Assembly: GCA_032718475.1 (NCBI GenBank)
Contig: JAUCBJ010002788.1
Span: forward strand, 1 to 64,000
DNA: 64,000 nucleotides
DNA from: Nemertoderma westbladi
Taxonomy: Eukaryota; Xenacoelomorpha; Nemertodermatida; Nemertodermatidae
Direction: 5' to 3'
The notes under the pieces are model-generated. The model did no database searches, was not told the origin of the DNA, and saw only the letters and a list, made by a program, of their open reading frames with translations. Shown piece by piece: positions 11,192 through 22,233 of the stretch. The translations under genes were made by a program, and so were the position numbers. Each line of letters begins with the position of its first letter. The stretch's first letter is position 1.

Positions 11192-11810
11192 ACAATTACG
11201 AATAGTAATTGTGCAAATGTGTCACCCTGCAGTACCTTAGCCAGGATCTAGAATAACTCAGATTCATCATCTGGTGAAAGTACCTGAGCTTCTGTGTCGC
11301 AATATAACAATCCATTGCCAGTGATAATTACTTCTGGTATTCCATAAGCTCTTAGGATTTCCAGCATTTTGCCTCTATGGATGGAGTCGAATGCCTTCTT
11401 GAATTCTACTACAAAAGTCATGACTGCGGGGAGATTCTTTGACTTAATCAATCCCTCCAATCAGTCTCCGTAGTGCAAGTATCTGAGCTATTGTTGATCT
11501 ATTTGGTCGAAATTCGTTTTGGCTCTTACGCAGTAGTTTCTCTATGTGAGGCCTAATCCTATATAGAATCATTTTATTGTATATTTTGGCAGCTACCACA
11601 AGCAGATAGATCCCACGATAGTTTGTTGGTATACCGAGGTCTCCTTTCCTGGGGAGAGGCTTTAGTTGACCTTTAGTCCAAATTGGTGGCTTTTCCCATT
11701 TCAGCATTCGGTTGCAAACAACCAATAATGGTCTGTTTAGCACTCCTGTTATCCATAGCTCTGCTGGGATCTATTTCACTCGCTTTTTGATTGGACATGC
11801 TTTTAAGGGT
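11192..11810 (-). pseudogene. Family S LINE RT fragment, copy 1
   Basis: A different RT family, minus strand. From 11743 down: a linker with KWEKPPIW, LPRKGDLG, NYRGI, FRPNRSTIAQILALRRLI, then AVMTFVVEFKKAFDSIHRGK (motif A region), AYGIPEVIITGNGLLYCDTEAQVLSPD, and, after a frameshift, LQGDTFAQLLF (motif B) near 11230. Frameshifts at about 11455 and 11260 break it. The 3' half is missing because the family R copy abuts at about 11192. The family's C-terminal half is represented at 47640-48450. Confidence 0.75.
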
Positions 11811-11971
11811 ACCAGGACAATTAATTCGGTTCGGACAATTCGGTCCCGGACAATTCGGTCCCGGACAATTCGGTCCTATTAAATTTGTGTTTTGGGACCG
11901 AATTGTCCGGGACCGAATTGTCCGGGACCGAATTGTCCGGGATCGAATTGTCTGGGACCAAATTTAATTGG
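11811..11971. repeat. GGACAATTCGGTCC foldback array, short
   Basis: Three to four copies of GGACAATTCGGTCC, a 20-bp spacer containing GTGTTTTGGG, then four copies of the same unit inverted (GGACCGAATTGTCC). The unit is itself a dyad, GGAC-6-GTCC. The whole block can fold into one hairpin. Confidence 0.9.
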
Positions 11972-12615
11972 TACTACTGTACTATATAATGGTGACTGTT
12001 CTAGAACCTTAAAATATATCATCCTATGGTAACTAGCTAGTGTTTTTTTTTACTAGCTAATATTTTTTTGAAAATAAAAAAATTTTACTTTTTTTTAACA
12101 TTATTAGTTATGGTAGCTATGGTGTTTTTATGGAGCTTGTGAATTATTTACTAGCTAGTAATAGTATGTATTTAAAATGTTTAAAACTGATTTTTTTTAT
12201 ATATTGCGTATGTATACTGTATGTGTTGTTGGTTGGTTAACAAGCCTAAATTATTATTTTAGATAATAGCTGGATCTCATTCAGACACTGTTATAATATT
12301 ATCAATATTTTTGGTAATTAATATAATCAGAAACAGTTTGGGCCTAATTCTGAAATATCAATGTTTTCACAAGTATTTTTATAATTTCATGGAAATGCTA
12401 GCTAGTAAAAAAAAACACTAGTTACACCTTAATAAATAATATATAATAATGTTCTCGAACACTTACCAATAACAAAATTAAAAAAAAGTATAGTATTTTT
12501 AAAATTTCAAAAAATTCTAGCTAGTAAATAACATTAGCTACCATAAAAAATATCTCTACTAATGTTCGAGAACATTCACCAATATCAAAAAAGAACTACA
12601 AAGCTGCTATCAGGA
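11972..12615. mobile_element. AT-rich core of a foldback element
   Basis: No ORF. Inverted repeats link the two sides: GGTGACTGTTCTAGAAC near 11990 pairs with GTTCGAGAACATTCACC near 12563, and GTAACTAGCTAG near 12030 with related CTAGCTAGTAAAT sequence near 12515. The words CTAGCTAGT and GTTCTAGAAC recur through the core and also near 47340, 60110 and 62030. Because the core lies between two arrays of the same motif, the unit 11811-13183 is plausibly one non-autonomous foldback transposon (inference). Confidence 0.5.
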
Positions 12616-13183
12616 ATCGGACAATTCGATCCCGGACAATTCGGTCCCGGATAATTTGGTCCCGGACAATTCGATCCCGGACTATTCGGTCCCGGACAAT
12701 TCGGTCCCGGACAATTCGGTCCTAGGACAATTCGGTCCTAGGACAATTCGGTCCAGGACAATTCGGTCCCGGACAATTCGGTCCCGGACAATTCGGTCCT
12801 AAGACAATTCGGTCCTAGGACAATTCGGTCCTAGGACAATTCGGTCCTAGGACAATTCGGTCCAGGACAATTCGGTCCTAGGACAATTCGGTCCAGGACA
12901 ATTCGGTCCCGGACAATTCGGTCCCGGACAATTCGGTCCCGGACAATTCGGTCCCGGACAATTCGGTCCTAGGACAATTCGGTCCTAGGACAATTCGGTC
13001 CAGGACAATTCGGTCCCGGACAATTCGGTCCCGGACAATTCGGTCCAGGACAATTCGGTCCAGGACAATTCGGTCCCATTTATTTAGTGTTTTGGGACCG
13101 AATTGTCCGGGACCGAATTGTCCGGTACCGAATTGTCCGGACCGAATTGTCCGGGACCGAATTGTCCGGGACCGAATTGTCCT
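12616..13183. repeat. GGACAATTCGGTCC foldback array, long
   Basis: Roughly 30 units of GGACAATTCGGTCC separated by 0-2 bases (CC, TA or none), a spacer with TTTATTTAGTGTTTTGGG at about 13078-13097, then about six units inverted. Same architecture and same spacer as the short array. ORFs through it are only translations of the repeat. Confidence 0.93.
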
Positions 13184-14290
13184 ACATTTTGGTCTTTGGT
13201 CCATATTTGGCATATTTGGCATTTTGGTCCAAAATAAGTCGAAATCATTTTTATGATCTATTATAATGTCCGGTTAAATGGTGTTTTCAAATCTGAAAAC
13301 CGCTATTTAATAGCTCTTTTAGTTTTCAAGTTATAACAATTTCCATTTAGGGAGAGCTATTGAAATTACTATTACTATGTATAATGAAAGATCGATTATC
13401 TCCAAATATTTTTTTTAGGAAATTGTCAACTTCAAAACCCTACTACTTCAACAATTTTTGAGTAATTAGTCTAAGAATTTCTGTGGGTGTCTACATAGCC
13501 ACCCTGCATAAAAGTATCAGACAACTTTTTGAAATTTTTTGTTAATAAAATTAAATACTATTTATATATAACAAACCTAAAAAATTACCATAAATATGCA
13601 ATCCTGTAAACTGTCTTACCATTTTATCAAAATTATCCTGTTCATGGCTAAATATCCCGGTAACCACGTTACTGAGATCCCCAACTATTCCTACCCTGAT
13701 TGCCTTGGGGCTACAAAAGTCTACCTTAGGTCAGTTTTCTGCCTTCAGTACCACTGTGTAATATTATCTTTGTATTGTTTTCTAGGTTTTCTTAAACTTT
13801 ACCCTTATGATGGTTTTTATGACAATGAACGCATGGTTGTGTTTCAGTGTCCTTATCGGCCTTGGTTTCGGATATCTTTTCTTTGGATGGAAACCCACGT
13901 CTCCCAGGCGACAATAATACAGTAGAAAACACAAAGCAGCAAAAGGAAACAATATTTGTCTCGCAGTCGCTATCAATATATATATTTCATCAACAACTTT
14001 CGCAGTCAAATTACAGTGTAGAGTTCGATAATATTTAGAATTCCTATACTAATAGTATTATTAATTAATAATGTTGAACTCATATGGTATTATTGTTATT
14101 AACAATTTATGGTTGAAATGACAATATCAGTGAATCAGTGAATCTATATCTTTTCATAGGGCTACATTGATATAGGATACTATATCACAATGGTTTCCTC
14201 CCAAGTTATCTTTATTTATAATCATATTTATTATTATTATTATATAGAACCAATGACATTCGAAATCTATTATTTACCAATTGGTAATTT
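13184..14290. other. Unassigned AT-rich DNA
   Basis: No domain recognised. Short ORFs near 13596-13925 and 13782-14009 overlap on opposite strands and lack any family signature. A dispersed repeat lies at 13526-13597. Confidence 0.5.
13526..13597. repeat. Dispersed repeat shared with 31110-31178
   Basis: About 70 bp, including GAAATTTTTTGTTAATAAAA and ACAAACCTAAAAAATTA.CAT, recur almost exactly at 31110-31178. Both copies follow a sequence resembling a 3' UTR; the parent element is not identified. Confidence 0.75.
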
Positions 14291-15250
14291 TATATTTATA
14301 TATATAATATAGCCCCTGGCCAGGATGGATACCCAAACCATCGCCAAACCCCAAGTGATGCTATGGGCGATGATCACCATTCAGGCAGTGGGTGACGGAG
14401 GAGTGGAAACTCCAGTCTCCGTCGACTACACCCCAGCATGTAGCCGAGTCCCCTTTCATGCACAACAAATTATAATTTGTGTCTCAGCGTATCAGACACC
14501 ATCTGTAATGCCTACCAAGTGTGTAAACTCCATCCTCCACTCCTAACAGACAGATCTGTAATGGGTCTTCTGGAGTCAAAAGTGGGCTTGTCCAATGACA
14601 CAATCCATTGGTTCATCCAGATCCCGCGAGCTACCAGATATGCCCACACTCCTGTTTAGGTGACCCACAAGAGGGTCACCCATCTGAGGATCACATCCAG
14701 CTCAGACCAACGTGGGAGGTGGAAAATTGGTTCCCACAGCCCTCACCCTTAACTGGAAGATCCTAGAGATTAGTCGACGGTGCACCAAACATTCAAGGAA
14801 TTTCTTTGAATTCAGGTTGGTGTGGTTGCGGGTGGAAGGATGCGCCGTTATTCCTCTGACTTTGGAAGGAAGGTCTGCAATGGCAGCCTTCTGCTGGAGA
14901 TTGTACTGGGCATCCTAGGGCCTTGCACTGCTTCTTCAGCTCCTGATAGTAGTGGTGCACCTCGTGGTCAACCACCTGGAGACACTTCTTAGATCAAATA
15001 TCGTCTAAGATGAGACAGGTTTCCATCTACTGACGCTTTCCTGGCTGGCATCCTCCTTGTTAGGTCGATGCAAGCCTGATGTCAGTGAGGTTTGCCAGTA
15101 GGAGGATGATGTTGTCCTTGACAGTACCCAAAGAGGAGAAAAACAGGGTGGTGACATAGCTTCTCAGAACTGCAGTGTGAATGAGGGTGAATGTGAACAA
15201 CCCAGAGGAGATAATCCCATTTATACTGATGGTCATTGACCTGATGGGAA
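14290..15250. other. GC-richer block, unidentified decayed sequence
   Basis: Base composition rises clearly above the flanks and codon-like texture appears on both strands, but no frame stays open beyond about 75 codons and I recognise no domain. A decayed retroelement or processed pseudogene is the likeliest source; this is inference from composition only. Confidence 0.35.
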
Positions 15251-16052
15251 GAAATCCAAGTTCACAGTCAGTCCCATGTATATATATAATTTGGTTCGGA
15301 CCTCAATTATATTTCAGAAAGATTGAGTATTTTAAAAAAGAATTATTACATAATCACCTACAGGTCACACAAAGTTCACTACCTAGTTAGATATATATGC
15401 AACTTTATCGGTGCATGGTATGTATGTACACAGTCGTGTGTAGATTCATAATAGATAATATGAGTGTCAATGTATCTCGTTTTCGGTTAATCTCTCACCG
15501 ATCTCGGATGGAATTAGGCTGATATAATTCATCACGAAGTGCGCTTCTAAACTTGTGGGTCCGTTGAGATATTTACTGAACATCAAGTGGACACATATAC
15601 AGTGACGCAATCGGTTAGTGCACGATACCCTAACACTGTACTTAATACAGTAAACAGGTTTATGAATGATAAGAGTATTTTCCCGGAAGCCAGATTTATT
15701 ACAGAGGTTATGATTTATATCATTTCAGATATTAGATGATTTATGATTTTAGGATATGAATTAGTATGTTTGGTACGTTACAAATATTTATGTCACAATC
15801 CAATCCAATATCTGTTGTATTGTCAAAAGTAAGTACTGTACTGTAGTCTTTCATTTCAATCCCTTAAAATATGCACTCCTTCGCGACTCAATTTTAAGCG
15901 AAATATTTCTAGCCATTATTTACATGCCAAATCATTAATAACATTTTTAATGTTATTATAATCAATATGCACTATTGGCGGGATGTACAAAATGTATAAA
16001 CCATTCCAGTACTTCAATACAAAGTAGGCCTACGTTGTTTTACGCCAATATC
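15251..16052. other. Unassigned AT-rich DNA
   Basis: Nothing recognisable: no long ORF, no inverted repeat noticed. Confidence 0.5.
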
Positions 16053-16266
16053 CCATTTAGAAGGTATTATTCTCTCAAAATTACATCCATTCAATATATA
16101 TATCCAAATATTTCCATCTATTTACAACCGAATATTCAATTTAAGAGGTATTATTCTCTCAAAATTACATCCATTCAATATATATATCCAAATATTTCCA
16201 TCTATTTACAACCCAAAATTTCATTTAGCAGGTATTATTCTCTCCAAAATTACATCCATTCAATTT
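16053..16266. repeat. 84-bp tandem repeat, about 2.5 copies
   Basis: GGTATTATTCTCTC begins at 16063, 16147 and 16231, an 84-bp period. The first two units are almost identical and the third is cut short before CAATTTGTCAGC. The ORF through it is a by-product. Confidence 0.9.
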
Positions 16267-16554
16267 GTCAGCTGCCGAAACAAAACATGAGCGCCGATTA
16301 CTCAATATCCAATTACCATCTAAGGCAATCACTCCACTCCTTTGCATTGTTTGTCTCCCCGTACCATTGAGAATCACCCTTACTATCTGAGACGTAAGGT
16401 ATTGTTCCATTTTAGTATATAAGCTCCCCTAACTCTTTAGGTGACACACTGTAACTCCACTAAGTAAAATAAGGATAGTGTAGAGCTCTGACCAAGGAGA
16501 GGGAGAATTCGTCACCAAGGTGGGCCCGTCTGGTGTCTCTCGTTCGAGTGTCTG

Positions 16555-16722
16555 AGATCTGTCAAGTTAACTGTCAAATTGTTGACTTTCTTAAAGTTTA
16601 CAAAAAGACCAACACTAGAAGCAGCCTGCTCCAATGAACTGAGGGGGAGCCTTTGAGCACCCACCAGTGTTTCTTATAGCACTCATAAGTCATCAGCAAA
16701 GTCTAGTAATACACTGTAAATC
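16555..16722 (-). pseudogene. Family R fragment, copy 2 (short, decayed)
   Basis: Matches the reverse complement of the region after FADD in family R: AAGACCAACACTAGAAGCAG, CTGCTCCAATGAACTGAG and GTCATCAGCAAAGTCTAG are near-identical to 58450-58550. Only the LSSLEHAASSVGLFIN part is present. Heavily diverged outside these words. Confidence 0.7.
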
Positions 16723-18351
16723 ACATCTTAGATAGCGTATATGAATACCCAATACGCCTGTGGTGTAACACTCAAAATTTTCAAATTTACACCTCCCCTT
16801 GAACACACAGTGTTACCTTAAACAGTCATATCTTGTTTATTAAATGCTAAATAAAAAGGCTTCTTTAATATAAAGCAATATAATAACAAGTAAAGAAAAA
16901 AATTAGTGATTTAAATGGACAGGAGAAATTATTCTGTATAATTTCGTCTTTGTATACTGAAATTGGTGTGTATATTTACGTACACTTCATTACCCTACAA
17001 TTGGCAGTTAGCACCCCATAACACAGTTGCAGCTGTTATTTCCTGATGTGTATGTGTGTGTGTGTGTGCTCTTGGGAAATAATACTTCTGCTAACAATTT
17101 GCAGGAATTTACAACACTTCTCTTCACAAATTACTACACTTCACGACTTGTGCTAACATTAGTTTAAAATGAGATTTTTGGAATCGGGAATCTCTATAAC
17201 GAATATTATTTTTCGTGAACAAAAGTATGGTTTGACAAGTTGTGTGAAAAATAGCGTACGCCACCTAGCAGATTTACAAAAAATTATGTGTGTGTAGGTG
17301 TGCCTGTGTGGTGTTAAGATAAGTTGCACAAGTTTTATGTTAAGATAAATACCCCTGTGTTTTATGTTAAGAAAAGTATTAAATGTGTTGGATGTTAAGG
17401 AAAGTAAATAATATTGTTGGATGTTATGAGAAGTAAATAACTTTGTGTGGTGTCTTAAGAAAGGTAAAACCAAATAAGGTGACGTAGAAGAATACTTTTA
17501 AATTACCTACACCTAACATTCTATATAGGTAACTGAAATATTGAGATAAAAATGAAATATATGCGGATTTGTTTCAAAAATTATTTTTATTCCGGTAAAA
17601 AAACAGTAAAAATATATACGTCAACATTTCTCTTACAGGTTAATATACCTGTTTTTCGGTAGCATAACCAACAAAAATGTAATAACATAAAAGAAACAAC
17701 AACCTCAGTACACACATGGTGGAATAAAAATTTAATTCCAAAATGTTCACATTTATTTAGCGATTTTGGTGTAATTATAAAATACCTTACTAACATCATA
17801 TTAGGTTAATTTAAAAATAATTTGCACTTACATTTACTTCATACGGTAAATAGTTTCAATAACTGAATCATGCAAATATTGTTTTTTTTAGGCAATGAAA
17901 AGCTGTTAAAGAATAGAGTTTTCTAACTCAAATTTTCAGCCTCAGTTCATATTCTGACGTCAGTTGGAATTCTATTCAGTTCATATTTTACTAAATTTAA
18001 GAAAGTGAACCTTAAATTTCACAATATTTATGACAACTAAATGTTTTATATGCAGTTTCACGTTAGCAGTCGTTTTTTAAAACTTGTAATTTTGGAATAA
18101 AAAAATTCCATGGGGCTGCTGTTATATAAAAAAAAAGTGCTGCAAAATACTCTACACATAAGTTACTTCTTGAAATATTGTGTGTACGATAATATAATAT
18201 AATAGTTAGAATGTTATTATTGCTTTCGGTACAGTATAGTCTACCATCCATCCGTTGTAATATACAAAAGAGCTGCTTGCCGGCTATCATGCATTATAAT
18301 ATTGGACAGTAAATATTAAGGTGTTCACGTTTCATTAAGTGTGCTCTCCGT
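16723..18351. other. AT-rich spacer with (TG)n and TTAAG repeats
   Basis: Contains a (TG)n tract at 17048-17069 and an irregular tandem of about 33 bp at 17310-17470 built on GTTTTATGTTAAGATAA or TTGGATGTTAAGGAAAG. No gene recognised between these and the end of the recombinase ORF. Confidence 0.55.
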
Positions 18352-21300
18352 TTATGAATTGCGTCCTCGTTGAATGAAATTATATATTTTCCATTTAATC
18401 TTCTGCCATGCAAACCTACTAAATTCTGTGTATTCTGCTTGAAATGCAGTAATGTCATCCTTTCCTGGGACTTTATTACAAGCAATATGGCTGGCGAAAT
18501 ATCTTCCCATAATTGCTGCTTGTTCCTTATTCCATGCAACTTTTTTATTTCCATGATCAGCCGTCTTTTTCTGGGAAGGGGATGGTACTGACTTATCCTT
18601 TCTTTGTTTCTTTGTTTCTTTCCTTTCTTTGTTCTTTGGTTTGGGCGAATCTAATTCGTTTTGATTCAATTCCTCCAGTTCTTCTAAATCTTCTTGAAAA
18701 GAACTTCTTTCTGTGACTTCATCATCTATGATATCCCGACCCTCATTGAGATCATCAATACCTCCCTCTTCTTGGTGTTCTTCTTCACAAATGGATGGTA
18801 GGCTTATTTGGATATCTGACAGGGATTTACCACGTAATTCTGCCACTTTCCCTTGGCTTATCGCTAACATCAGCTTCGAGACTTGGCTTACTTCAATCAT
18901 ATCATCATGCAATCTGTAAAATTTTGCGTGCACATCTAAGGAGTGACCCAAATGGTGTGACAACCATTCCTTTTCAGATTTATTAAGATTAATTATTTGG
19001 CACACTGTGGCACAGTATTTCCTCAATGGAATTGACCGAATAAGATGTGGATGTTGGCACCCTGCCATATTAGCCAACTGGTCTAAAGCTTTGTCCCCTC
19101 TCAGAGGATTTTCCCCTTTCGATTGAAAAAGAAGACCATCCTCTTCTAAATCAAGACATAAATAGTTAAGTAATACCCGAACTTCAGGAAGTACCAATAT
19201 GGGTACTTCATTATAGGCCTTACCTCTGGTCACAATAAGGCCAACTCGTTTGGCCAATTGCTTCTCAATGTCTGTCAACGAATCCATTACTTCGCTTGTG
19301 GTTTGGGCTGTAATATCTCTATTTAACCCCGCTTTTACAACACCGCACTTTAGGTTCATTACTTCTTTAATTCTCTTACCATTAAACAACAAAAGGTGTC
19401 CCATTGTAACAAGCTGAGTGTTTCGTCTATCCCGTTCTGAAGGTTCCATTAACAATATTGTTTTTATCTTTACATTAATATAATTGTGTAAAGAAACGAT
19501 ATCCTCTGTAAGTGGAAGTTCATCAACTTTATTAAAACGGGCTTTCTTCATTCTATACAAAGAAGAAGATGAGATTTTGACATGCCACTCTAAGTCGTAC
19601 AGTCGCATGAAGTTGTTTACCAGTGCTTCAATTTCTGCATTCTGCGATTTAATGGCTTCACACCTGATTAAATTAGCCAATTTCCGAAGAACATAACCAA
19701 CCTTGAGTTGAGTTGCATTATTCAAGGTTTTTGTTGCCTGCACAACATTGTCAAACTGTTTTGGATTTATTAAATCATTCGCCGAAATATTTCCTCCATG
19801 TTTGTCGCGCATTATAATAAGTAACCTAGCAAGTTGTCGAAGAGATTGCCGAATGTCTTCATCTGAATCTTTAGCATCATTCATTGATTCCAGAAGCCAC
19901 GCACCCAAACGTAATATATTTAAATCGCCTTTAACACACATGGTTACATCGTCGTCACGCATTTTCCCTAATAGAGATTTCAAATTCGATGGCATGGTGG
20001 GTCCATCTAATGTATAGGAATCAGGGAGCAGAAGCATATTACTAGATGCTGTGATTCCACGAACCTGTGAAGTACAAGGTCTCAATCGGCAAACCTTTCC
20101 ATGTTTACCTAGCAAAGACTTTTTATACATACCAAAACACCACAAACAAACACCCAGATCATGTAAATCATTTCCTTGTAAATTTCGACGGACCACCTTA
20201 AGTTTTCCATAACCCTTTGATATAACTGATTTATTGTGCTGAAAGTTTCCCTTATTTCGAATATAGTTCACAAGTGTAGTTCGAGCTTCGTATTGTGCAT
20301 TTTCAGATGAGTTTCGATTTCGTTGGATTTTCTTTAGATCCAAGTCTTTGTCGAGATATATCAATCTAGTCACCTCAGGTTCAGATCGATGATTATCTTT
20401 CAAATGCCGAACGAGATTCGTCACTTCTCTTGAATCGTTACAATATAAACATACATTTTTCTTTGTATGACTGATATTCAATGTTTCGGATAAAATCGTG
20501 ACAGAACCATTGCCTGAATTATCAATAGTAGACTTATCGTTGGTGATTGGTGAGTATTCACATATATCAGCATTCCAATTTGATTTTAAAGTGAGTTCAT
20601 CTGCATATTGTGTGCCAATGTTGAACATTTCCTCATCACCTGAAGTCAAAGGTATATCCAGAGACATCTGGTTATCCATTGACGGTGGGTGATCTTTAGT
20701 AATCTGGTTATCCATTGATGATGGGTGATCTTTAGTAATCTGGTTATCCATTGATGATGGGTGATCTTTAGTAATCTGGTTATCCATTGATGATGGGTGA
20801 TGTTTAGTAATATGGTTTTCAATTGATGATGGGTGATCTTTAGTAATCTGGCTATCCATTGGTGATGGGTGATCTTTAGTAATCTGGTTATCCATTGATG
20901 ATGGGTGATCTTTAGTAATCTGGTTATCCATTGATGATGGGTGATCTTTAGTAATCTGGTTATCCATTGATGATGGGTGATCTTTAGTAATCTGGTTATC
21001 CATTGATGATGGGTGATGTTTAGTAATATGGTTTTCAATTGATGATGGGTGATCTTTAGTAATCTGGCTATCCATTGGTGATGGGTGATCTTTAGTAATC
21101 TGGTTATCCATTGACGTTCGGTGATCTTTAGTAATCTGATTATCCATTAACGATGGGTGATCTTTAGTAATCTGGTTATCCATTGACGATGGGTGATCTT
21201 TAATAATCTGGTTATCCATAGACGATGGGTGATCTTTAGTAATCTGGTTATCCATTGACGTTCGGTGATCTTTAGTAATCTGGTTATCCATTAACGATGG

Positions 21301-22233
21301 GTGATCTTTAGTAATCTGGTTATCCATTGACGATGGGTGATCTTTAATAATCTGGTTATCCATAGACGATGGGTGATCTTTAGTAATCTGGTTATCCATT
21401 GATGATGGGTGATGTTTAGTAATATGGTTATCCATTGATGATGGGTGATCTTTAGTAATCTGGTTATCCATTGACGATGGGTGATCTTTAGTAATCTGGT
21501 TATCCATTGACGGTGGGTAATTATGAGAAATCTGGTTATCCATTGACGATGGGTGATCTTTAGTAATCTGGATATCCATTGACGATGGGTGATCTTTAGT
21601 AATCTGGTTATCCATTAACGATCGGTAATCTTTAGTAATCTGTTTATCCATTGACGATCGGTGATCTTTAGTAATCTGGTTATCCATTGACGGTGGGTGA
21701 TCTGTAGTAATCTGGTTATCCATTGACGATGGGTGATCTTTAGTAATCTGGTTATCCATTGACGATGGGTGATCTTTAGTAATCTGGTTATCCATTGACG
21801 GTGGGTGATCTTTAGTAATCTGGTTATCCATTGACGATCGGTGATCTTTAGTAATCTGGTTATCCATTGACGATGGGTGATCTTTAGTAATCTGGTTATC
21901 CATTGACGGTGGGTGATCTTTAGTAATCTGGTTATCCATTGATGATGGGTGATCTTTAGTAATCTGGTTATCCATTGATGATGGGTGATGTTTAGTAATC
22001 TGGTTATCCATTGACGATCGGTGATCTTTAGTAATCTGGTTATCCATTGACGGTGGGTGATCTTGAGAAATCTGGTTATCTGTGCCGTCCTCCATATCTA
22101 CATCAAATCCCATGAACATAGTTTGTGCCCTGCGTTTCCTTAGAGGATATGGGCTTCGGCCAGGTACAAACGGTTTAAAAGTCTTTTTAGATAATGCCAT
22201 CGCCACTAGTTTTTTTCCGCGATCCATAGCCAT
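18352..22233 (-). CDS. Tyrosine-recombinase-like protein with 39 x 12-aa repeats
   Basis: An uninterrupted 1293-codon ORF, ATG at 22233. Residues 1-51 are basic; 52-519 are 39 exact-length copies of a 12-residue unit (consensus DNQITKDHPSSM). Next come two zinc-finger-like motifs, CLYC-x11-H-x4-H and CLWC-x11-H-x3-C (about 570-680). From about 840 to 1130 lies a tyrosine-recombinase-like domain: NGKRIKEVMNLK (box I Arg), IPLRKYCATV (box II, with Lys where His is usual), HHLGHSLDVHAKFY (His and probable nucleophile Tyr). A Glu/Asp- and Lys-rich linker leads to a terminal KKVAWNKEQ...WQKIKWKIYN motif resembling SANT/Myb-type DNA-binding ends of related metazoan proteins. Crypton-type transposons and their domesticated descendants carry such recombinases; the intronless frame suits either. 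I cannot tell element from host gene, and no flanking repeats were seen. Confidence 0.72.
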   Translation of the reverse strand: MAMDRGKKLVAMALSKKTFKPFVPGRSPYPLRKRRAQTMFMGFDVDMEDGTDNQISQDHPPSMDNQITKDHRSSMDNQITKHHPSSMDNQITKDHPSSMDNQITKDHPPSMDNQITKDHPSSMDNQITKDHRSSMDNQITKDHPPSMDNQITKDHPSSMDNQITKDHPSSMDNQITTDHPPSMDNQITKDHRSSMDKQITKDYRSLMDNQITKDHPSSMDIQITKDHPSSMDNQISHNYPPSMDNQITKDHPSSMDNQITKDHPSSMDNHITKHHPSSMDNQITKDHPSSMDNQIIKDHPSSMDNQITKDHPSLMDNQITKDHRTSMDNQITKDHPSSMDNQIIKDHPSSMDNQITKDHPSLMDNQITKDHRTSMDNQITKDHPSPMDSQITKDHPSSIENHITKHHPSSMDNQITKDHPSSMDNQITKDHPSSMDNQITKDHPSSMDNQITKDHPSPMDSQITKDHPSSIENHITKHHPSSMDNQITKDHPSSMDNQITKDHPSSMDNQITKDHPPSMDNQMSLDIPLTSGDEEMFNIGTQYADELTLKSNWNADICEYSPITNDKSTIDNSGNGSVTILSETLNISHTKKNVCLYCNDSREVTNLVRHLKDNHRSEPEVTRLIYLDKDLDLKKIQRNRNSSENAQYEARTTLVNYIRNKGNFQHNKSVISKGYGKLKVVRRNLQGNDLHDLGVCLWCFGMYKKSLLGKHGKVCRLRPCTSQVRGITASSNMLLLPDSYTLDGPTMPSNLKSLLGKMRDDDVTMCVKGDLNILRLGAWLLESMNDAKDSDEDIRQSLRQLARLLIIMRDKHGGNISANDLINPKQFDNVVQATKTLNNATQLKVGYVLRKLANLIRCEAIKSQNAEIEALVNNFMRLYDLEWHVKISSSSLYRMKKARFNKVDELPLTEDIVSLHNYINVKIKTILLMEPSERDRRNTQLVTMGHLLLFNGKRIKEVMNLKCGVVKAGLNRDITAQTTSEVMDSLTDIEKQLAKRVGLIVTRGKAYNEVPILVLPEVRVLLNYLCLDLEEDGLLFQSKGENPLRGDKALDQLANMAGCQHPHLIRSIPLRKYCATVCQIINLNKSEKEWLSHHLGHSLDVHAKFYRLHDDMIEVSQVSKLMLAISQGKVAELRGKSLSDIQISLPSICEEEHQEEGGIDDLNEGRDIIDDEVTERSSFQEDLEELEELNQNELDSPKPKNKERKETKKQRKDKSVPSPSQKKTADHGNKKVAWNKEQAAIMGRYFASHIACNKVPGKDDITAFQAEYTEFSRFAWQKIKWKIYNFIQRGRNS
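20677..22080 (-). repeat. 36-bp coding minisatellite, 39 copies
   Basis: Exactly 1404 bp, 39 units of 36 bp, all in frame with the recombinase ORF. Variants (KHH for KDH, IENH for MDNQ, RSS, PSP) recur in blocks: the run from SPMDSQ through IENHITKHH appears twice, showing higher-order duplication of about five units. Length is a multiple of three throughout, so selection or mechanism has kept the frame. Confidence 0.95.

Noticed and set aside
12878-13222. 114-residue minus ORF rich in RTIRS and GQFGP
   Set aside because: It is only the translation of the GGACAATTCGGTCC array and its frames shift whenever unit length changes.
13596-14038. Overlapping ORFs on both strands
   Set aside because: Mutual shadows with no domain or codon bias in favour of either strand.
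15975-16370. 131-residue ORF across the 84-bp tandem
   Set aside because: 84 is a multiple of three so the frame stays open by chance; composition is that of AT-rich repeat.
20677-22080. 36-bp regular repeats, CRISPR-like period
   Set aside because: The units abut with no unique spacers, lie in frame within a 1293-codon animal-type ORF, and no cas genes exist; it is a coding minisatellite.
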